In this document: positions 42,020 through 49,349 of the stretch, in pieces
How the letters are laid out: each line of letters starts with the position of its first letter
How positions within the stretch are numbered: the stretch's first letter is position 1
Source: Paludibacter sp.
GTDB taxonomy: Bacteria; Bacteroidota; Bacteroidia; Bacteroidales; Paludibacteraceae
Length of the DNA: 64,000 nt
Direction of reading: 5' to 3'
Assembly: GCA_024710005.1 (NCBI GenBank)
Contig: JANJVQ010000022.1
Location: forward strand, 50,305-114,304
Notes under the pieces: model-generated
What the model was told of the DNA's origin: nothing
Databases searched by the model: none
What the model saw: only the letters and a program-made list of their open reading frames with translations
Made by a program: the position numbers and the translations under genes

Positions 42020-43072
42020 TTATCTTTCTACATATTGTTGCTGATAATAAGACTGATATTGCCCGCTTGTAACATTATCCATCCACTCCTGATTAGCCAG
42101 ATACCAGTCGACTGTTTTTTCCAGTCCTTCTTCAAACTGAAGTGAAGGTTTCCATCCCAGTTCACGTTGCAATTTAGATGAATCAATGGCATATCGCAAA
42201 TCGTGACCGGCACGGTCTTTTACAAAAGTAATGAGTTTAGCCGACTCTCCCGCCTCGCGCCCCAGCTTCCGGTCCATGATTTCACAAAGTTTTCTGATCA
42301 GGTCTATGTTCGTCCATTCGTTATTTCCACCGATATTATAAGTCTCACCAACTACACCGTCATGGAAAATCACATCAATAGCCCGGGCATGATCATTCAC
42401 CCACAACCAGTCACGCACATTTTCTCCTTTTCCGTAAATGGGAATCGGTCTGTTATTTTTTATATTATTGATTGACAACGGAATCAGCTTCTCAGGAAAA
42501 TGATTAGCTCCGTAATTATTGGAGCAATTGGAAATCACAACCGGCAAACCATAAGTATGATGGTATGCCCGGACAAAATGGTCGGAAGAGGCTTTCGCAG
42601 CAGAATAAGGACTTCTCGGATCATAAGCTGTCTCTTCCGTAAAAAAACCCGTATCACCTAACGAGCCATACACTTCATCAGTAGAAATGTGGTAAAAACG
42701 CTTTCCCTCCATGTTGCCTTTCCAGCTTTCTTTAGCTGCATTCAACAAATTAGCAGTACCAAAGACATTCGTTCTGATAAAAGCAAACGGATCGGTAATA
42801 GACCTGTCGACATGCGACTCGGCAGCCAGGTGAATCACGCCGTCAAACTGATACTTAGCAAACAGTTCCGGAATAAAACTTTCATCCGTAATATCTCCTT
42901 TGACAAAAGTATAATTGGACAATCCATCAATATCTTTCAGGTTTTCCAGATTACCTGCATAAGTCAACGCATCCAGATTTACCACCTGATATTCAGGATA
43001 TTTAGTCACAAACAAACGAACAACGTGCGAGCCTATAAATCCGGCCCCACCGGTAATTAATAATGTTTTCAA
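42020..43072 (-). CDS. rfbB: dTDP-glucose 4,6-dehydratase
   Basis: A 350-residue extended short-chain dehydrogenase that makes dTDP-4-keto-6-deoxyglucose for rhamnose-type sugars. Seen are the NAD motif GGAGFIGSHV, the catalytic region YHISTDEVYGSLG, YSAAKASSDHFVRAYHHTYG with Tyr and Lys, and NNYGANHFPEKLIP. No rfbA, rfbC or rfbD follows, so the pathway genes must be elsewhere. A -7 box (TATTTTTG, 43107-43114) lies about 35 bp upstream. It is divergent from the HU/SPOR gene. Confidence 0.97.
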   Translation of the reverse strand: MKTLLITGGAGFIGSHVVRLFVTKYPEYQVVNLDALTYAGNLENLKDIDGLSNYTFVKGDITDESFIPELFAKYQFDGVIHLAAESHVDRSITDPFAFIRTNVFGTANLLNAAKESWKGNMEGKRFYHISTDEVYGSLGDTGFFTEETAYDPRSPYSAAKASSDHFVRAYHHTYGLPVVISNCSNNYGANHFPEKLIPLSINNIKNNRPIPIYGKGENVRDWLWVNDHARAIDVIFHDGVVGETYNIGGNNEWTNIDLIRKLCEIMDRKLGREAGESAKLITFVKDRAGHDLRYAIDSSKLQRELGWKPSLQFEEGLEKTVDWYLANQEWMDNVTSGQYQSYYQQQYVER

Positions 43073-43106
43073 TGTTGTCTATATTTTAAAATTTGGTTAG
43101 CGCTTG

Positions 43107-43114
43107 CAAAAATA
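43107..43114 (-). promoter_or_regulatory. rfbB -7 box
   Basis: TATTTTTG fits TAnnTTTG, 34 bp before the ATG. The -33 element is not clear. Confidence 0.4.
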
Positions 43115-43186
43115 CACAGAAATTCCAGGTTTAAAAAATTATTGGATTTTTTTCAACAAAAAGTAGCTTTTCCAGAATCTTTATTT

Positions 43187-43194
43187 TATTTTTG
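43187..43194 (+). promoter_or_regulatory. -7 box of HU/SPOR gene (leaderless)
   Basis: TATTTTTG ends 4 bp before the GTG at 43199, which would make the transcript leaderless. The -33 element is weak. Confidence 0.4.
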
Positions 43195-43198
43195 TGTC

Positions 43199-44116
43199 GT
43201 GGAAACAATTTTCAGGAACATAGAAAAACTGTTAGCGACTAATGATCACGCAGTTGTTCCGGGTTTGGGTGGATTTGTTGTACAGCAGCAACCGGCCCGG
43301 ATCTCGGGTAAATACATCGTTGCACCCAGGGCAACCATCAGCTTCAATCCACTGATCAGTCAAAACGACGGCATGCTGGCCATAGAAATTTCCCGGCAAA
43401 AAGGAATCAGCTATCGTGAAGCGACGGTTATCGCTGAAAAAGAAACCAGGGAATTTCTAACGAAACTGAAAGCTGTTCGTAAAATGGCGTATGGACGTTT
43501 GGGAACTTTTTTCTTAGAAAATGACTCGCACCTGATTTTCACTCCGGCAACCGATTTGTCATTCTTACCTGCTAATGTTGGATTACAGGATTTATTGTTA
43601 CCAACAATAAATCAGACATCAAAAGACATTGTATTTACCATTTCGGCAAGGAAGATGATGAAATATGCCGCCATTTTCATCACTTTTATAGCACTGCTTT
43701 TTTCACCGCGTCTCAACGAATCCACGAATATCACAAGAGCAGATTTCAGTCAGCTAAACCGGGTTGAACTACCCGAGATCACAGTTTCACCCATGATTGA
43801 AACAACAATACAGGAGATTCAACCTCAGGAACCGGCAAAAGAGTCGGCAAAAGAGTCGACTGAAGACATTTTGCTTCAAGACAAAAACAACTATAAAGTA
43901 ATTGTTGCTGCCTTCGACTTGCCGGAAAAAGCCATGCTTTTACGCGACAAACTCAAGAAGGAAGATTATCCCGAATCTGAAATCATCGTAACCAGCAACA
44001 ACACCCGGGTTGCTATCCGCTCGTTCAGCAACATTATTTCCGCAGTGAACTACATGGAAGAGGTTCGCAATGAAGACCCGCGGTTTGCCGACGCGTGGGT
44101 GATGAAGAGTGAATAG
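43199..44116 (+). CDS. HU-CCDC81 and SPOR domain protein
   Basis: About 305 residues. The N-terminal part has the paired HU-like domains found in Bacteroidota CCDC81-type proteins (VVPGLGGFVVQQQPARISG, NPLISQNDGMLAIEISRQKGISYREA). One membrane helix follows (YAAIFITFIALLF), then a Pro/Glu-rich linker and a C-terminal SPOR domain (YKVIVAAFDLPEKAMLLRDKL, VAIRSFSN) that binds denuded peptidoglycan at division sites. The ORF track opens at a TTG at 43142; I prefer GTG 43199, which aligns with family N-termini and follows a -7 box. It may link chromosome or cytoplasmic partners to the septum. The last residues (KSE) run into array P. Confidence 0.85.
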   Translation: METIFRNIEKLLATNDHAVVPGLGGFVVQQQPARISGKYIVAPRATISFNPLISQNDGMLAIEISRQKGISYREATVIAEKETREFLTKLKAVRKMAYGRLGTFFLENDSHLIFTPATDLSFLPANVGLQDLLLPTINQTSKDIVFTISARKMMKYAAIFITFIALLFSPRLNESTNITRADFSQLNRVELPEITVSPMIETTIQEIQPQEPAKESAKESTEDILLQDKNNYKVIVAAFDLPEKAMLLRDKLKKEDYPESEIIVTSNNTRVAIRSFSNIISAVNYMEEVRNEDPRFADAWVMKSE

Positions 44117-44135
44117 TGGTTAGTGGTTAGTGAGT
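44108..44135. repeat. Heptamer array P across HU/SPOR stop
   Basis: Units AGTGAAT, AGTGGTT, AGTGGTT, AGTGAGT. The TAG stop (44114-44116) spans the first unit boundary. Confidence 0.85.
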
Positions 44136-44190
44136 TTAATAATCTATGAGTTTAAAAATTCAAGAGTTTAAGAGTTTAAGGAAATCTTTT

Positions 44191-44218
44191 TTAATTCTTA
44201 ATTTTTAATTCTTAATTC
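44191..44218. repeat. Heptamer array Q (TTAATTC type)
   Basis: Units TTAATTC, TTAATTT, TTAATTC, TTAATTC directly before the rpsP -7 box. The stretch before it holds GAGTTTAA copies at 8-bp spacing that are loosely complementary. It is AT-only apart from C, so chance is a bit more likely here than for the GC-rich arrays. Confidence 0.65.
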
Positions 44219-44225
44219 TTTTTCC

Positions 44226-44233
44226 TATCTTTG
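44226..44233 (+). promoter_or_regulatory. rpsP -7 box
   Basis: TATCTTTG fits TAnnTTTG, about 50 bp upstream of rpsP. The region where -33 should lie is array Q and lacks TTG. Confidence 0.5.
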
Positions 44234-44285
44234 CAGCCGCTTTTCGAGAAAAAGCAACAGGTATAATCATTTAATAAAGACAAAA

Positions 44286-44849
44286 ATGCCAGTAAAAATC
44301 AGATTACAACGTCATGGTCGCAAAGGATATGCTTATTATCATATCGTAATTGCCGACAGTCGTGCGCCACGTGATGGCAAATTCATTGAACGAATTGGTT
44401 CATACAACCCGAACACCGATCCTGCTACGGTAAACCTGAAGTTCGACAGAGCTTTGTATTGGATGCAGGTAGGCGCTCAACCTACGGACACAACCCGTAA
44501 CATCCTTTCTGCTGAAGGGGTACTCATGAAAAAACACTTGTTGGAAGGTGTAAAGAAAGGCGCTTTCGATGAAGCAGAAGCCGAAAAACGTTTTGCTGCA
44601 TGGCAAACAAGCAAAGAAAGCAAAGTAAACAAAACAAAAGAACAAATTGCTGCTGAAAAAGCTGCAGCTGCCAAAGCCCGTCTTGCCGCTGAAGTAGAGG
44701 TAAACAAAGCTAAAGCCGCTGAACTTGCTAAGAAATTAGCTGAAGCGAAAGCTGCTGAAGCTGAAGCACAGGTAGAAGCTGCACAGGCTGAGGCTCCTGC
44801 TGAAGCTGAAGCGCCTGTAGAAGAAAAAGAAGCTCCGGCTGCAGAATAA
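44286..44849 (+). CDS. rpsP: 30S ribosomal protein S16 with Ala/Glu-rich extension
   Basis: A 187-residue protein. The first about 85 residues are S16 ([42 protein letters not shown]), followed by a low-complexity Ala/Glu/Lys tail of about 100 residues ([22 protein letters not shown]). S16 is usually about 80-90 residues; such tails are common in Bacteroidota. The tail's role is unknown. The opposite-strand ORFs across the tail are shadows of its biased codons. A strong terminator follows. Confidence 0.98.
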   Translation: MPVKIRLQRHGRKGYAYYHIVIADSRAPRDGKFIERIGSYNPNTDPATVNLKFDRALYWMQVGAQPTDTTRNILSAEGVLMKKHLLEGVKKGAFDEAEAEKRFAAWQTSKESKVNKTKEQIAAEKAAAAKARLAAEVEVNKAKAAELAKKLAEAKAAEAEAQVEAAQAEAPAEAEAPVEEKEAPAAE

Positions 44850-44864
44850 ATTTCAAATTTTATC

Positions 44865-44916
44865 AACAAAACAGGTCAATTTCCGGACATATTCTGGAAA
44901 TTGACCTGTTTTGTTT
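44865..44916 (+). terminator. rpsP terminator
   Basis: A nearly 20-bp perfect stem (ACAGGTCAATTTCC/GGAAATTGACCTGT plus flanking A/T pairs) followed by TTTTGTTTT. Confidence 0.92.
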
Positions 44917-44940
44917 TATCAAAACTAACCTGTAAATTTG
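44910..44940 (+). promoter_or_regulatory. Promoter of DUF4010 gene
   Basis: TTG (44911-44913), a 19-bp spacer and TAAATTTG (44933-44940). The -33 box overlaps the T tract of the rpsP terminator. Confidence 0.6.
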
Positions 44941-44989
44941 TCGGAAAAAATTTCGAAGAAATAAATTCAACATTATACTTCTCACCATC

Positions 44990-46306
44990 ATGGACGAATT
45001 GATCAATATACTGCCTGAAGAGTTGGTAACATTTGTTCTCACCACCCTTTTTTCGCTGCTGATAGGACTATCCCAACTGAAATTTCAGCTTAAACACGAT
45101 GAGGACAAAGGAGGTATCACATCTTTCGGTACAGACCGGACTTTTACTTTCATCGGAATTCTGGGCTACATACTTTATATGCTTGAGCCAACGGGTTTTA
45201 CTTTGTTTATTGGTGGTGGACTTGCTTTGATTGTATTATTAGGATTAAACTATGTTACGAAGGCATGGAAACATGAGGATTTTGGCATGACTACCATCTC
45301 CATCGCCCTCATTACCTATTGCTTAGCTCCCATCATCATAACTCAACCCCTGTGGTTCTCGCTGACTATTGTGGTGCTGATTCTTATGCTGACAGAGATG
45401 AAACCAACTTTCAAACGTTTCGCCAATAAAATGAGAAACGATGAATTAATCATACTTGCCAAGTTCCTTGCTATCAGTGGCATTATCTTGCCAATACTAC
45501 CTGACAATATTTTAATTGAAGGCACAAAACTTACTCCTTATTCAATCTGGTTAGCTACAGTTGTTGTCTCTGGCATTTCCTACGCTTCATACCTGCTTAA
45601 AAGATATGTTTTTAAATCATCAGGGATATTCATATCCGGACTGATTGGAGGCTTATACAGTAGTACTGCCACCATCACACTTTTAGCTAAAGATGCCAAA
45701 ACAGCCCCTGAAGCTAAATTATCAAAATATGCCGGATCCATGATCGTTGCGAAAAGCATGATGTTCCTTAAATTCATGTTTTTAATTTATATCTTCAGTA
45801 AAGAAATTTTCACGCTAATTTACCCATATCTCATTTTTTTAACGTTGGCATCTGCCTTCATCTCTTGGCTCATTTACCGTAAATCCCTTAACAAGGAGGA
45901 AAAAGCCACTGAAGATGAACATGACGATAAGGATTACAAAAATCCATTGGAATTTAAAGTGGCACTAATATTCGCGGCGTTATTTGTGTTCTTCACGATA
46001 ATAACCACATACACGATTCGATATACAGGAAACAGCGGGTTAACGATATTATCATTATTAAGCGGACTAAGCGACATTACGCCTTTCGTACTTAACTTAT
46101 TACAGAACGTTGCAGAAATACCAAGGCAAATAGTGGTTATTGCAGTTTTATTGGCCATGCTCAGCAATACAGCCGTTTCCATGTTTTACATCTATTTTTT
46201 CTCCGGACAACGGATGGATTTACAGAAGAAAGTCTTATGGGGATTTCTGGCAATCGTCATCCTGACAGGCATTGCCGCCGGAATTATGTATTTGTTTACC
46301 ACCTGA
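44990..46306 (+). CDS. MgtC/SapB-DUF4010 family membrane protein
   Basis: A 438-residue membrane protein with about a dozen helices. The N-terminal part resembles MgtC/SapB (FVLTTLFSLLIGLSQLKFQLK, ITSFGTDRTFTFIGILGYI) and the rest is DUF4010 (SGIFISGLIGGLYSSTATITLLAK, LAMLSNTAVSMFYIYF). The function is not established; MgtC-like proteins affect magnesium or phosphate homeostasis in other bacteria. A hydrophilic cytoplasmic loop (NKEEKATEDEHDDKDYKN) separates two membrane blocks. It is monocistronic judging from its own promoter. Confidence 0.85.
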   Translation: MDELINILPEELVTFVLTTLFSLLIGLSQLKFQLKHDEDKGGITSFGTDRTFTFIGILGYILYMLEPTGFTLFIGGGLALIVLLGLNYVTKAWKHEDFGMTTISIALITYCLAPIIITQPLWFSLTIVVLILMLTEMKPTFKRFANKMRNDELIILAKFLAISGIILPILPDNILIEGTKLTPYSIWLATVVVSGISYASYLLKRYVFKSSGIFISGLIGGLYSSTATITLLAKDAKTAPEAKLSKYAGSMIVAKSMMFLKFMFLIYIFSKEIFTLIYPYLIFLTLASAFISWLIYRKSLNKEEKATEDEHDDKDYKNPLEFKVALIFAALFVFFTIITTYTIRYTGNSGLTILSLLSGLSDITPFVLNLLQNVAEIPRQIVVIAVLLAMLSNTAVSMFYIYFFSGQRMDLQKKVLWGFLAIVILTGIAAGIMYLFTT

Positions 46307-46369
46307 TAAATACATCGATTCTTTTAATAATTTTTTCGTACATTTGTACATTATTTTTATTCATATAAA

Positions 46370-46663
46370 ATGCAAAACACCGTCAACATCGCCCTGCAGA
46401 TCCTGCCGGCATCCAAAGATAAACACCCGTACACCCTTGTGGATGAAGCCATCAGCATCATCGAAAACTCCGGATTGAAATACCGCGTAACGCCTTTTGA
46501 AACCGTGATGGAAGGAAGTTATGATGAAATCATGGAAGTGGTAAAAAAAGCGCAGGAAGCTTGTTATGCCTCTGGAGCAGACAGTCTGATGACTTACCTG
46601 AAAATCCAGAGTGCAAAAACTGATGTATGTATCGAGGATAAAATGGAAAAATACGATATCTGA
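46370..46663 (+). CDS. Thiamine-binding (MTH1187/YkoF-like) protein
   Basis: A 97-residue protein of the small ferredoxin-like-fold family once called DUF77. The segments NTVNIALQILPASKDKHPYTLVDEAI, SGLKYRVTPFETVMEGSYDEIMEVVKKAQ and ADSLMTYLKIQ are typical. Members bind thiamine or its hydroxymethylpyrimidine part and may act in salvage. No thi genes lie nearby. A -7-like TACATTTG lies 24 bp upstream. It precedes a glycosyltransferase gene by 20 bp. Confidence 0.85.
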   Translation: MQNTVNIALQILPASKDKHPYTLVDEAISIIENSGLKYRVTPFETVMEGSYDEIMEVVKKAQEACYASGADSLMTYLKIQSAKTDVCIEDKMEKYDI

Positions 46664-46683
46664 TTACATCTAAGCTGCTTACC

Positions 46684-47487
46684 ATGCTGCATGTTTCTAT
46701 CGTCATATATAAACATCTGTACAGCGAAACTGAATCGCTGATTCATGTTTTAAGGGAATCGGAAGTCGTTGAAAAAATTTACATCATCGACAACTCACCT
46801 GTTCCTTCCTGTGATTTTAAGCAGGAGGGACTCACCTATATCTTCACAGGAAAAAACATCGGCTATGGTGCGGCACATAACATCGCGCTACGGAAAACGA
46901 TAGCTGCCGGCGTTCCCTATCATCTGGTTGTAAATCCCGATATTACCATGGATGCGCATATCCTGAAAGAAATGGTGGAATACCTGGAACAAAACACGGA
47001 CATCGGCCACCTGATGCCAAAAATTGTTTATCCCTCGGGCGAAACACAATACTTATGCAAACTTATCCCGGCTCCTTCAGATTTGATTTTCAGAAGGTTT
47101 CTCCCAAAGAAGTGGACTGAAAAACGCATGTACCGGTTCGAAATGCGTAATACAGGATACGATAAAATCATGGATATTCCTTATCTTTCGGGTTGTTTCA
47201 TGCTGCTCAGAACAGAAGCCCTTAAAAAGGCCGGTTTATTTGATGAACGTTTTTTCCTGTATCCGGAAGATATCGATTTAACACGCAGGATTGGAATTCA
47301 TTACAGAACCGTTTTTTATCCCCGGGTTTCAGTCGTTCATCATCATGCGCAGGAATCCTATAAAAGTCTTTACATGATGCTTGTTCATAGCTGGAATTTG
47401 ACGAAATATTTCAACAAATGGGGATGGTTTTTTGATAAACAAAGAAAAGAAATCAATCAGCAATACATTAAAAAATACAACTTATGA
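46684..47487 (+). CDS. Glycosyltransferase family 2
   Basis: A 267-residue GT-A enzyme similar to rhamnosyltransferases. Seen are VSIVIYKHLYSETESLI, FTGKNIGYGAAHNIALRK, the DxD-type LVVNPDITMDAHIL, and YLSGCFMLLRTEALKKAGLFDERFFLYPEDIDLTRR, the usual acceptor-side signature. It probably adds a sugar to a cell-surface polysaccharide. It overlaps marC by 4 bp (ATGA). No other glycan genes adjoin. Confidence 0.9.
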   Translation: MLHVSIVIYKHLYSETESLIHVLRESEVVEKIYIIDNSPVPSCDFKQEGLTYIFTGKNIGYGAAHNIALRKTIAAGVPYHLVVNPDITMDAHILKEMVEYLEQNTDIGHLMPKIVYPSGETQYLCKLIPAPSDLIFRRFLPKKWTEKRMYRFEMRNTGYDKIMDIPYLSGCFMLLRTEALKKAGLFDERFFLYPEDIDLTRRIGIHYRTVFYPRVSVVHHHAQESYKSLYMMLVHSWNLTKYFNKWGWFFDKQRKEINQQYIKKYNL

Positions 47488-48062
47488 ACTTCAGTTTTGT
47501 AGAAATTACAAGTGCTTTCATGGTACTCTTTGCCATTATCGACATTTTGGGTTCAATCCCCATTATTCTGAATATCAAAAAGAAGGACAAAAATATTTAT
47601 GCATTCTGGGCCAGTTTGATCGCCCTCGTTATTTTAATTTTGTTTTTATTCACCGGAGAAGGTATCCTGAAATTGTTCAGTGTTGACATCCAGTCATTCG
47701 CTGTTGCAGGAGCGTTAATCATATTCATCTTCGCCATTGAAATGATTTTAGATATCGAGATTTTCCGCAACAACGGGCCCAAAAACACTTCTTCTTTTAT
47801 TCCGTTGGCTTTTCCATTGATTGCGGGCCCGGGGTCATTTACTACCTTGCTGTCACTACGTGCCGAATATCAGATTGAAAATATTATTGTTGCCTTGGTA
47901 TTGAACTTAGCCTTCGTGTACCTGGTGCTAAAATCGACCAATCGCATTGAAAGATTATTCGGAGAGGCCGGCATTTACATTCTACGTAAATTCTTCGGTA
48001 TCATCCTGTTGGCAATCGCAGTAAAACTATTTACCACAAATTTGAATCACCTGCTTCAATAA
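47484..48062 (+). CDS. MarC family integral membrane protein
   Basis: A 192-residue protein with six predicted helices. SAFMVLFAIIDILGSIPIIL at the start and IPLAFPLIAGPGSFTTLLSL in the middle are hallmarks of the MarC/UPF0056 family, whose transport role is not known. It is translationally coupled to the glycosyltransferase gene by a 4-bp overlap and converges with purM, overlapping it by 7 bp at the 3' ends. Confidence 0.94.
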   Translation: MNFSFVEITSAFMVLFAIIDILGSIPIILNIKKKDKNIYAFWASLIALVILILFLFTGEGILKLFSVDIQSFAVAGALIIFIFAIEMILDIEIFRNNGPKNTSSFIPLAFPLIAGPGSFTTLLSLRAEYQIENIIVALVLNLAFVYLVLKSTNRIERLFGEAGIYILRKFFGIILLAIAVKLFTTNLNHLLQ

Positions 48063-49222
48063 TGGAATGTTCCAAACGGACTTTCGATGATCAGCTCTTT
48101 TTGTCCGGATTGCTCTACATATCCGACAATTTGAGCCTCAATATTGAATGAACGGGAGATTTCGATGACCTGGCTTGCCTGTTCCGCTGGCAGGTAAATT
48201 TCCATGCGATGTCCCATATTGAACACTTTATACATCTCTTTCCAGTCGGTTTTGGATTCCTGCTGAATTAGCTGGAACAAAGGCGGAACAGGAAAGAGAT
48301 TGTTTTTCACCACCCTGAGTTGATCGACAAAATGCAGAATTTTGGTTTGTGCTCCTCCTGAACAATGCACCATGCCATGAATAAACGGACGTAATTCGGC
48401 CAGTATTTTTTTGATGACCGGCGCATAGGTGCGTGTAGGCGAAAGCACTAATTTACCGGCATCCAAACCGGTCTCAGCAATCATATCAGTTAATTTACAC
48501 GAACCTGAATACGCTAAATCTCCCGGAATATCAGGATTGTAGCTCTCCGGGTATTTTTCAGTCAGGTAATTGGCGAATACATCATGACGGGCCGAGGTCA
48601 GTCCGTTGCTCCCCATCCCCCCGTTGTATTCCTTTTCATAAGTTGCTTGTCCCGATGAAGATAAACCGACAATCACGTCACCCGGACGGATATTCGCATT
48701 GTCAATCACATCAGCACGTTTCATGCGACAAGTAACGGTGCTGTCGACAATGATGGTACGCACCAAATCGCCCACATCGGCCGTTTCACCTCCGGTGGGA
48801 TAGATATTTACCCCCATGGCGGCAAGTTCCCCGACCAATTCATTGGTTCCGTTGATAATGGCTGATATCACTTCTCCCGGAATGAGGTTTTTATTGCGAC
48901 CAATGGTCGATGAAAGCAAGATATTATCCGTAGCCCCCACACAAAGCAAATCATCAATATTCATAATCAGCGCATCCTGTGCAATGCCCTTCCACACATT
49001 CAAATCTCCGGTCTCCTTCCAATAAATATAGGCTAATGAAGATTTTGTGCCAGCCCCATCAGCATGCATGATATTGCAATACGCAGGATCATTACCCAGA
49101 AAATCAGGGACTATCTTGCAGAAAGCCTTAGGATAAAGTCCTTTATCAATGTTTTTGATTGCATTGTGCACATCTTCTTTCGATGCTGAAACTCCACGCT
49201 GATTGTATCTTTGATCACTCAT
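48056..49222 (-). CDS. purM: Phosphoribosylformylglycinamidine cyclo-ligase
   Basis: A 388-residue AIR synthase of the longer Bacteroidota type. Motifs: SDQRYNQRGVSASKEDVHNAI, the DGAGTKSSLA loop, the ALIMNIDDLLCVGA metal-binding stretch, PTGGETADVGDLV and NMGHRMEIYL. It closes the imidazole ring in purine synthesis. The 3' end overlaps marC by 7 bp. Upstream lies a short ACAAAAGGC-type 9-bp repeat and array R. Confidence 0.93.
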   Translation of the reverse strand: MSDQRYNQRGVSASKEDVHNAIKNIDKGLYPKAFCKIVPDFLGNDPAYCNIMHADGAGTKSSLAYIYWKETGDLNVWKGIAQDALIMNIDDLLCVGATDNILLSSTIGRNKNLIPGEVISAIINGTNELVGELAAMGVNIYPTGGETADVGDLVRTIIVDSTVTCRMKRADVIDNANIRPGDVIVGLSSSGQATYEKEYNGGMGSNGLTSARHDVFANYLTEKYPESYNPDIPGDLAYSGSCKLTDMIAETGLDAGKLVLSPTRTYAPVIKKILAELRPFIHGMVHCSGGAQTKILHFVDQLRVVKNNLFPVPPLFQLIQQESKTDWKEMYKVFNMGHRMEIYLPAEQASQVIEISRSFNIEAQIVGYVEQSGQKELIIESPFGTFHY

Positions 49223-49307
49223 ATATAATTATTTAATAATTTTAAACCACAAAAGGCACAAAAGGAGGCAAAAGAAAAAACAAATATTTATTCGTTAAAC
49301 TACCAAT

Positions 49308-49349
49308 TTATCCGCTCTCAGTTTTCCGCTTTCAGTTTTCCGCTTTATT
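49308..49349. repeat. Heptamer array R across malQ stop
   Basis: Units TTATCCG, CTCTCAG, TTTTCCG, CTTTCAG, TTTTCCG, CTTTATT. The malQ stop codon (49332-49334) is in the fourth unit, and the array encodes the C-terminal residues KAEN. Confidence 0.88.

Noticed and set aside
44477-44869. 130-aa Ala/Ser-rich minus-strand ORF opposite rpsP
   Set aside because: Shadow of the Ala/Glu codon bias in the S16 tail, and it crosses the terminator.
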